Part shown: piece by piece, positions 1 through 9,100 of the stretch
Layout of the letters: the number at the start of each line of letters is the position of its first letter
Position numbering within the stretch: position 1 is the first letter of the stretch
Origin: Gonium pectorale
Taxonomy: Eukaryota; Chlorophyta; Chlorophyceae; Chlamydomonadales; Volvocaceae
Length of the DNA: 18,235 nt
Direction of reading: 5' to 3'
Assembly (NCBI GenBank): GCA_001584585.1
Contig: LSYV01000004.1
Span: 4,040,387-4,058,621, forward strand
Notes under the pieces: model-generated
What the model was told of the DNA's origin: nothing
Databases searched by the model: none
The model's input: only the letters and a program-made list of their open reading frames with translations
Made by a program: the position numbers and the translations under genes

Positions 1-1398
1 AACTGCGCCGGGAAATAGCCACGATTATACCGTGAGATATGCACATACAGCTGCTATGCGCCCGGTCTCTGAGTTGCTTGCTGGCGCTCACAACTCTCGC
101 AACCATGTCAACTCATGGACCCGGCACGGTTCCGACTAAACCCGCACAAGCCAAGCGGGCCTTCTCTAACGAACGTTGGTGCCCGTTTGCGAACAAGCAC
201 TGGGGTTCATGACGCGTTAACGCGTTCGGGCGGGCTCCCTATTTCTCTGCAGATTTCTCCTTTTTGACACGGTTGTGGCTCTCTTTCTCGCTCCCCTACC
301 CCGTAAAAAGAGAACTAGAAACGGGGAAGGCAGCCTCTACGGACATGCACACCCGTAGGGCGGGTATGTGCGGGTGCTGGTCTATACCGGTTGCCCCTGC
401 CCATGCATCCGCTACGGTACACATACACGCTCCATCCTTCATGACCTAAATCCCCGGTACGGTCTCACGGGGCTCCGCCCTTTTCCAAGCTTCAAGGAAG
501 CTTTTCCCCTACTTGTCGTGCTTGTGCTTGCTGTATCCCATGCAGCAAACGGAGGTGTACAGCCTTTTGGGTTCTTTTGGGTTTGATGGCGGCATGGAAG
601 TGCACGCACGGCCGTGTACAAGTGTACAGTACTCAAGCGATAGGTCGGTACCGTGACAGGTCCGCTGGGGCCAGCCAGCTGCTCCACCCAGCACTGAGCG
701 CCCTTGCGCGTCGCCACGACTTTGTAGTCACTAACCCTCACCCGCGGTTCAGCCTGTTACCCCCACTCAACCCAGCGGACAAGCAACCTCCTGCGTTAGG
801 GCAATATTGAGACCCAACTGAGGACGTGAAAGTTCTGGAAGACGTTCTGCCGGCTTGCGCGCGATCTTCACACGTGGGACCTGACATCTCTGACGCCCTT
901 GGACGAGCTTGCCAACTATCATGCCAACAACAGGTCTCATTTGGCGGTGCTGTGCCCCACTAAGCACTTGCTCAGCAAGTCGAGCTGACATCTGGCGCCA
1001 GCAACTTGTAGTCCAGAACCGTGTGTACAAGCAAGAAGAAGACAGATAGGCCCGTTTCTTGAATGTCAGACGGGGGTACCCCGGAAGGCGGGAAGTTCCG
1101 TGGCGGTACGTGAAGCGGCATAGAGTCGAAAAGGCGAACAAAACCTGCTCGTCTTTGTTCAATCCTTAATTTACATACACATATACATACTGTATTGAGC
1201 TAAACTGGACAAATATATCCTTTGTCGAGAGAAAGAGTTAGCTTGAAAACGAGCCGCAACGAGCCGCAACGAGCCAGCCTGCATACTGCAAGCCGGAATT
1301 CCTTGACAGCTATACGTTTTCTGCTTGCTCCCAGGCGTTGTGGGGGGAACCTGTTGCACTGCCAAACACTCTCACACCCAGCCCGCTGTCACGCCGCT
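1..1398. other. Upstream region of the glycosyltransferase gene, no gene supported
   Basis: I find no reading frame here with splice sites or recognisable protein motifs; the open frames look like chance frames. Visible structure includes a 14-bp perfect palindrome (ACGCGTTAACGCGT, about 212-225), a small hairpin (AAGCTTC/GAAGCTT, about 489-505), one arm of a long inverted repeat at 317-355, and a 10-bp direct repeat (CGAGCCGCAA) just upstream of the gene around 1250-1272. An AT-rich patch near 1170-1218 could be part of the promoter or 5' UTR of the gene starting at 1399, but no defined element can be named. Confidence 0.5.
317..355 (+). repeat. Left copy of a 39-bp inverted repeat (partner 5249-5287)
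   Basis: The stretch beginning AGAAACGGGGAAGGCAGCCT is found in reverse complement at 5249-5287 with one mismatch over 39 bases. The two copies flank the glycosyltransferase gene. The flanks outside both copies are A-rich on the matching strand but do not align well. A weaker related core (GGGAGGCCGCCTCTACGG) lies near 14825, so this is more likely a dispersed repeat than the end of one large element. Confidence 0.7.
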
Positions 1399-3665
1399 AT
1401 GGGGATGCTGACGGCCTTACTGTGCGCTGTGTTGGCAGCAACGGCGAGCGGGCGTCGGCTCGCATCTACAGCTTCTCAACCGGTAGTGCCGACGGGCCAC
1501 TGCGGCTCGGGCGCGGGTTCCTACATGCATGAGCTCGCCAACGACTATAGTGGTGCTCGGGATACGCTCGTCGGCGGCTTTTCCAAGAAGAGCAACGTTG
1601 CTGTTGTTTACATGTGCTACGAACGCGCTGACATCATTCGAACTGCGCTGGCAGCCCTGCTCAAGAGCGACGGCCTAGGGGAGATCGACGTCTTCATCTC
1701 CCAGGACGGCGGTAGTAACTACACGATGGAGGTGCCGGACGCCCCCGGCATCAACTTGCACTACATCCGCCACCCCGTGAACCTCTGCCCCGGACAGCAC
1801 CACCACCTCGTGAAGGTGCGTGAAGGTGCTTGTCAGAAGCACGCATTGCCCCAATATACCGTCGTCTGAACGCGCCCGCCGTCCTGCTCCCTGTCCAGTG
1901 GTTTGTATTCGAGGTCATGAAGTACGACTACCTGATGGTGGTCGAGGAGGACAACGTCCTGCACCCCGACGCCCTCAAGGTGCGCTCGCGGAACCGGGGC
2001 GAGGGCCACCCTGTCAGGTATCATAATGCTCAGGCCATGGGCAGTGTCGTACCTACCTAGTTGTCGGGCCGATGAGGACATCCGTCACGTGCGTGAAGCG
2101 GCCAGACCCTCCCGGCCCACAGTAGAGCACAAGGACAATGTATGCCGAGCTCTCCCGGACTGAACGCGCGCCTGGGCTCACCTGCCCTCCAGGTTCTTCG
2201 GGGCTTGCTCGTATCAACGGTTAATGAAAGGGAGATTGGCCTGGTCGTGGTTAACGACTGCGACAACTCTGTCCTTGTGGACGCGTCGCGCTTCGACGCC
2301 GCTGCCGTCCGATGGAATATCGATAAGGGTCACCTCTGGGTGAGCCCGAAGGGGCCTGAGTGGGCAAGCCGCGAGTCACCCGCTCCTCAGTCGCTGCAAA
2401 TCCGTCCTGGCTATGTAAAAACAGTCCGCTCCGCCCCGCGCTGCCCCCTGCGTGCGTTCGGCTCCCTTTCGTACCATCAACCCCCACCGCTCGCGGGACT
2501 GTGCGCGCCCTGGCATGGCTTGCGCCCCAAGGGACCCCTGCTGCGAGCTCCCTGCCCGGCCTGAAGTTGGTCCCACACCCGTCCCCACGCCACCACAACC
2601 ATAATACCAAAAGACTCACCTACGGTGCTGCTCCTGCAGGTGTTTGGTCTGCACCGCTCCCGCTTCGAGGCCGTGTACGGCGACCTGCTGGAATACCTGC
2701 TGATAATCGTCGGCCAGGACTACAGCCAAGTCGACCAGCCGCCGCTGCAGCCCGAGATTGTCAGGTTGCACGAGAGGAAGGGTTTCCCGGCTGGCACCAA
2801 GCTGTCGCAGGACGCCTTCTTCGTGCACTCGCTGGCCAGGGCCGGCTACACGAGCCGCGCGGCCACGCTGCTGCGGCTCTTCGAGCCGATCGGCTGGCAG
2901 GGGCTGCACTTTCGGGAGAGCGCGGAGTCGTTTTTTAACCAGGTGTGTGGCGGCGGCAGCAGCGCATCCTGACGTGGATCAAGAATGGTCGCGCCGCAGG
3001 GAAAACCTGAGAGCAGNGCCCCCCCGGCATGCATGCACCGTGAATGCGGGCCTGGAGATGCTTTACTGCGAGGTGTTGCTGGCACCTGACGCGCGCCCTG
3101 CCGGGGGTGTTGTTGCTTGACGGGCGCTGTGGCCCTCCGCTGGCTGTTGGCACCGCAGTTTGGACGGGGCATGTACTCGGCCCGCGTCAAGAACGAGCCT
3201 CGCGAGGTGGGCAGAACGAAGGAGGAGATGGAGGTCCTCGTGTCGGAGTGCCACAAGCGCCTGGACGTGCTGTACAGGTGCGTTGTCGATACGGCAGCGC
3301 GCGGCGTACGGAGGCGGGTGCGGAATTTGGGTTGGCGGACTGCGTCGACCTGGCCCTGGGTGTCGTTTGCCAGGTTGCCGAATCCGCCTTCCACCGCTCC
3401 TTCTTCCCTGGTCCCGATCTGCCACGCGCCTGCACCCTTGAGCCGAGCCGCCTCCTGTCCCTGGGCCGTGTCTTCCCAATGGCTTTGATGCAGGGAGATC
3501 TTGGGCCGCGATGCGGACACGAAGGCGCGGGACATCCTCACGGAGCGGTTTCTGACGGGCAAACTGAACGCGGTTGAGGTGGTGCACAGGATGCGGAACG
3601 GCGCCGAGGCGAAGCGCCGCATGGAGCAGCAGAAGAGGATCGCCAGGCTGCAGTCATCGTTGTAA
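1399..3665 (+). CDS. GT-A glycosyltransferase, GnT-I/POMGNT-like (GT13-like), six exons
   Basis: Exons: 1399-1815, 1899-1979, 2193-2339, 2640-2942, 3159-3277, 3494-3665 (stop TAA). All five introns are GT..AG; the first four are phase 0 and the last phase 2. The product is 412 aa. The ATG at 1399 is the first in frame after a stop at 1201. Residues 1-18 (MGMLTALLCAVLAATASG) look like a signal peptide, so the enzyme should enter the ER/Golgi. Residues 66-166 resemble the GT13 nucleotide-sugar domain: a VAVVYMCYERADI strand, SQDGG at 101-105, HYIRHP at 121-126 and an acidic VVEEDN at 153-158 in the place of the metal-binding EDD. Residues about 350-395 (LYREILGRDAD...) resemble a DUF4214-type helical repeat; that is an inference. 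The usual GnT-I WNDNG motif is not evident. The donor sugar and acceptor cannot be told. One N lies in intron 4. Confidence 0.72.
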
Positions 3666-6185
3666 GCGGCGACGAGGCTGCGCCTTCCATCAGCGCAGGT
3701 ACAGATGCTGAGCTTGCCAAAGCGCGTCACGCGGGAGCACTGCGTCCGTACAGCATCCGTAGAGAGTACGGCATTTCGCGTCCCAGCAGGTGTGTTCGCC
3801 AGTTCAGGATGTTGCGTGGTGTCGAGGCTGCGCCTGCATGCGACGTAGAGACGTGCATGTCCCCATAGTTCTGACGCATGAAGTTGTTTTCCCCTCGCAC
3901 CCACACATTGGTTGAGCAGGCGCCAGCCGACCATATATGCTGTTGGTACCTCTTCATGAGCAGGGCGTTCTTGCCCACCTGTCCTCGAACAAACTTATCA
4001 TGCCCGTGAATGCGCCTTGTTCTTATGAGACTTCGAGGTAGGGCAGTGGTCAGGTGCACTTGTCATGTGTTCGCAGGACCAACATTAAATGGCAAGACGC
4101 TGTGTGCGGTGTTCGTGTTTTTGAGGGCCCTTGATGGGGTCAGGAGGGGGCTATATCGTTTAGTAGTAGTCTTCTGCACTGTGTCATCAGTCACCGCGAG
4201 GTCGGTGTGGCATCTGCCGTACAGATCATTGAGCACTGTTCTTGATGGAGTTTAATGCAACTACCATTTATCCCGGCCCGGGAAAAGCACAAAGCGGCGA
4301 GCCCGTTTTCTCGGGGGCGTGGCCTGACATGGACGTGTACGATGAGCTCGGTTTTGTTGCAATAAGCGTACTTCCGCAGTGAGTCAATCTTGTGCTTTGC
4401 CATCTATCTTGCAGTGAGGTGAATTCCCTGGCACCGTCGGCTTCTACTCGGCTTCTGTCAACCTGCTTGTTGGCCGTGTGCTACGGCACCGTGCAACATG
4501 GTGTGCGGATAGTGTCTGCCTTTGGAGCGGCGGGGTGCGGCGTGGCGTTTCCGAACCAGTGCGCTTGGCTGCGTCGTCAGCCCTAGATGTGGGGATTGCT
4601 AGGATGCGGTCTAGTGCGATGATACCTGACTACTGATTGCCCAGCGCGTGCGCTGTTCGAATGTCTGCTGCTGCAGACCAGCACTGCAGAGTGAGTGCAA
4701 ACCCAATTTAGGCAGTGGGCACGCCACGGCGGTGGGTGCCTGTGGGTGGGTCACGGCCCGTGCCGCCGCGCCTGCCTCGACTTGCTCCAGCTGCTGCAGT
4801 GTTCGCACCGCCGTTGGCGGCTCTGGAGCAGCTGAAGCGACCATTGCAACTGTAAGGCTAGGATTCCGGGCCATACTGCCAGTCACGCAAAGCCCAGGCC
4901 ATGGCCGTGGGGTCGCCACCAGAATATGCACCGCTTGTCCTGTGGCAGGACCTGCAAGGACAAGCGCCAAACCCTCCGTGCTAGGACATACGGTATGCCA
5001 AAGTTTCCACGACCTGCTGGTTTGCCCTACTGGCCCGAATGCTCTCACCCCGCTCTCCCCTGGAGCGCGGACCACAGCACCGCTATCAAAATTGTTGTCA
5101 AAGGGCTTCGACCCCGCACTCAGGGCCGACACGATCTCATGCCAAAATGCTGAGTCTCTCACTTAGGGGCGGCGGGGGGGGGCCGTCTGCTCGTATACCT
5201 CGCCCGCCATGCCCTGTACTCGGCGCCCTGCTGGAAACATCACACCCTCGGGTGTGTATGTCCGTAGAGGCTGCCTTCCCCGTTTCTGGTTATCGTTTTT
5301 TTTCTCACTATCCTAACGGCGCGCGGCTTAACACTCCAGGGGGGAGCGGGCTCACTGGAAAGCTCAGGTTTGCTGTATGGTTTGCCCTACTGGCTGCTGT
5401 GCAGTACTCCTGTGCCCTCCAGTGCATGGTCTGATGCACATGGGGGCACTCCGAGGGGCTGTTCGTCATGAAGGATAGTAGATGAAGCCAGAGTAGTGAC
5501 AGGCCGAAAGGCCGCTACAGCATCAGGCAGGTGCACTAATGACACCGGGTGGCACGCCGTTGCTGCCGCTACTCCCAGAATCATCAGATATCCACGCATG
5601 CGCTATGCAGGCAGAACCTAACTGAAGCACACCGGGTTGCTATCCTCTCAAGCACACGGCCACGTCACACGCTGTGCACAACCACTGCCAGGACAGTCAG
5701 TGGACTCACGCGGCCCCCTCCGCTGCGGCTTCCCTCGCTCAGTGTCACAGCCTCTCCAGATCATCACCACTCTCGTCATCAGCGACTCAACCTGCTGCCA
5801 GCCGGTCCGCAGACCACTCACCGACGCCTCTGCAATGAAGGGGGCCATCCACTCGCAGCAAAAGAGGACGCCGCCCCCACGCAGGCAGCTTTCAACCACT
5901 CGGCTCGTCACAAGCCAGTTCTCAGTCAACACTCTGTCGACGAATTGCGCAGCGAGTTCTTCACGGCAGTGTAAGCCACAGCCAGGGCGCCCTAATGAGA
6001 CAGCCGACCACCTACCCTTCATCCGCAACCCCTGCCTCAGCCCTGAAACTAGCCTCCTGGTTGCCCCGGTGCAACTCGACCTGTCCGTACTCCTCGCAGA
6101 ATCTCCCTCTCGCGCTCTCCCCCGGCCCTCCCCCTCCCCTCCTGCTTCGTGCTCCCCCACTCTGCCCACTCTGCCCCGCACCCCT
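3666..6185. other. Intergenic region between convergent genes
   Basis: This holds the 3' flank of the glycosyltransferase gene (+) and of the ABC-F gene (-). No open frame here has convincing splice sites or domain motifs. A TGTAA, the usual green-algal polyadenylation signal, overlaps the glycosyltransferase stop codon at 3661-3665 and another occurs at 4851-4855; the latter would imply a 3' UTR of about 1.2 kb. Short direct repeats (GGTTTGCCCTACTGGC near 5020 and 5379) and an inverted-repeat arm at 5249-5287 suggest old mobile-element debris. Confidence 0.45.
5249..5287 (-). repeat. Right copy of the 39-bp inverted repeat (partner 317-355)
   Basis: Read on the minus strand this matches 317-355 at 38 of 39 positions. 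It is followed on the plus strand by a run of eight T (about 5295-5302). No target-site duplication could be recognised next to either arm. Confidence 0.7.
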
Positions 6186-9100
6186 CTAGTCCTCGTCCAG
6201 CTCCGCCGTGATCTCGCGGATGAGCTCGGCGCGGTAGTCCTCGAAGTCTCCCGCATACTGCCGGATCTTGCCGTCCTCCACCACCAGTACCTGGCTGCGC
6301 TCCTCGTCCTCGCACAGCCGGGACAGCAGCTGCGCGTCGTGGCTGATCACAATCACGCCGCCTGCGGGGAGGGCAGGGGATGAGGGGAGGGCGGCCGTGT
6401 TACTACCGGCAGCGATGTCATTGCTCTGCAAAAGCGTCAGCGTGCTTGCGGAGATGCACCGGAGATGTAGCGGGGGGGGGGGCTCTCCGCGTAGTCGGCA
6501 GCCAGGTAACGAGCCCCTAGCCACGAAACAGAACAAGGGGGTATCCGATCCACCACTCGAGCCAAAACCACAGGCCTCCAGGACGCCACAAAGGTGCCAC
6601 GCTGCCCAAAGCACGCCCATGTGGCAGCGCTGCTCACCCTCGAACTCGCCGAGCGCATCGCACAGCGCGTCGATGGACTGCATGTCCAGGTGGTTGGTGG
6701 GCTCGTCCAGCAGCAGGATGTGCGGCTGGCTGAGCGCAATCGAGGTGAACACCACGCGCGCCTTTTGGCCACCTGCGGCCGCCATGACGGTGAGCAGCGG
6801 TGGGGCACGTCGGCGCAAGGGGGAGGAGCGGCCTATGCCGTGCTGCACCCAGGGGAGGCGCACCACGCACGGGTGCACAAGTGTTTTAGGAATGCAGCCC
6901 GCCACACGACGAGTGAGAATTGTGCCCGTGTAGCCCCGAGATGGGCCCAAGGGCGCGGGCGAGGGTATATTGTAGGCATGGGGCGTTTCTGCGGTGAACG
7001 GGTGCAGACGGGGGCCTTGAACGCGAGCAGGCTGAGGCACCGGGTCATAGGAGGCTTGCATTAGGCTCTCGGCTCAGAGAGAAAGGTTTCTCAGCAGTGG
7101 GCTTGCGCCCTAAGCGAAGTATGAGACTGAAGTTTCTTTCACTTCATCAACGCCGAGGCACCTAAGGGCTGGCGTGCAACACAGGGCAACCCTCTTCCTT
7201 GCCGCCTCCGCGGCAACCGGCGTGAAGGGCCTGGGAAGGCGCAGCGTCGCGCAGTCCCTGCGCCGTTCCTGCCCCACGGCACCGCCTACCTCCCATTCAA
7301 CCCGTGTGCAGGCCCACGCAAGCAATGCCATGTCCCGCCTTGCGCTGCCCCTTTCCGCAGCCCGCAGCCCCGCCCACCCAACCTACCCGATCCCGACTCA
7401 AATCGTCCGGCCTTGCCAACCGGCAGCCCAACCCACCGGACAGCTTGCAGATGGGCGTGAGGTGGTGCTGGCCGCTGAGTCCGAAGCGGCCCAGCATTGC
7501 GCGCATGCCCTCGGGCTTGAGCCCCGCAGTTGGGTACTTGTTGATCAGGTACTCGACCGGGTTCTCGTCCATAGATAGCGCATCCACGAAGTGCTGCATT
7601 CAGTGGGGGGGGAGGTCGAGAGCCAACGGTCAACGTGATCGCACTGGCCTCCTGTTGCAAATTCGCGTCTGCCATTCAGAGGGTGGTGGGAAGTGGTTTC
7701 TCAAGTGGTTTCCGAAGTACATGGGCTGTAAATCGAGATAGCACAGCCGTGCACTAGGGGCACCCTCCAATGTGGCTGGACGGCCGGACGGCTGGAGAGG
7801 CCATGCGTCAGCGGCCATTCGGTCCTTCAGAGGCAGGCCTCAGGGGTGAAGCGCGCCTCAGGCAGGCCCTGTTCTGTTCGCTGCGGCCTCTAGCCCCTCG
7901 AACGGCCGCGACAGTCTTGTGGATGTGCGCGCGCAAACGAAACCAGGACAGTCGTGGCTCAGAGAGAAAGGTTTCTCAGCAGCGGACTTGCGCCCTCAGC
8001 GAAGTATGAGACTGAAGTTTCTTTCACTTCATCAAGGCCACAGAGCAGAGGTGCTATGCCATGCAAGACCAGCGGCACCCCCGGCGGCATGGCTGGGACG
8101 TTTGAAGACACCATGCGTCAGTGTCAACCATTCGGTGTGTAGAGCAGCCTTCACATAACTGTTTAGCTCGCGTCAGGCAGGCGCTGTTCGCTACGGCCCC
8201 TTGCCCCTCAGATGTTCCGCGGCGGTATCGTGGATGTGCGCTCGCGCGCAAAGCGGACCGTAGCAAATGTGGCTCAGAGAGAAAGGTTTCTCAGCAGTGG
8301 GCTTGCGCCCTAAGCGAAGTATGAGACTGAAGTTTCTTTCGCTTCATCAACGCCACAACCGCTGCCACACAAGGCACCCGTGCTCAGCTCACGATGCACA
8401 ACGCAGCGGCCAAGCCTATGGCGCCACACACGCAGATGCTGCTTCCCGTTGCACGCAAATGGCAATCACGCGTCCACGTCCCCCCCCTCACACCGTCGGG
8501 CACACACCTGCGCGTAGCGGCCAATGCGCAGCTTGTGGCTTCTCCGCGACTCCCCGCTCACGGGCGAGATGTCCCCAGACAGTAGGTTCATGAGAGTGGT
8601 CTTGCCGGCGCCGTTGGGGCCTGCAGACGGGATGCAGACGGGTAGTGGCGAGGAATGACATGTGTATCCTCGCTGGATCCGTGGACAGGGGCGGGAGGAC
8701 GCCGAGGGCACGCGACCGAGCAAGCCAGCCCGCACCGCACCTGTGCGGCACGTGTAGCACTCCGTACCGGCCAACTGTCAACAGTCAACCGATCGGGAAC
8801 GGTCACTTACCGACAATGGCAACGCGCGAACCCATGTCCACTCCCAGGTTGACGCCTTTAAGACCGAAGTCCTCCCTGTGGAGCAGGCAGGCGGACGCGG
8901 GGGCAAGTAGCTTAGGGTTGTGCCAGATGGGCGACGAATGATGCGCTGGAGCGGATGAGGCAGGCATGCGTGTGAAGGGGATTGCGGGGTACAGCGAGTG
9001 CGGCCGCTGCAGGAAGGTGCTCAGGCTCTTCGGTTATCCTCAGCGACCGCTGGTCTCAGCGAAGTATGAGGCTAAGAGTAAACAGTCATCATCGCACCCG

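Noticed and set aside
555..585. TTTTGGG-like runs resembling telomeric repeats
   Set aside because: Only two imperfect units, and not the algal TTTTAGGG repeat.
767..1162. A 131-codon minus-strand open frame upstream of the glycosyltransferase
   Set aside because: No ATG-supported gene structure, splice partners or recognisable motif.
1222..1398. N-terminal extension of the glycosyltransferase from a TTG codon
   Set aside because: Nuclear genes start at ATG. The first in-frame ATG is at 1399 and begins a good signal peptide.
2846..3934. A 362-codon minus-strand open frame
   Set aside because: It lies antisense to exons 4-6 of the glycosyltransferase and runs across splice sites, with no recognisable motif.
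5697..5767. Another GTGATGA...CTGA pair on the minus strand
   Set aside because: There is no terminal stem and no host intron; it lies in the 3' flank of ABCF4.
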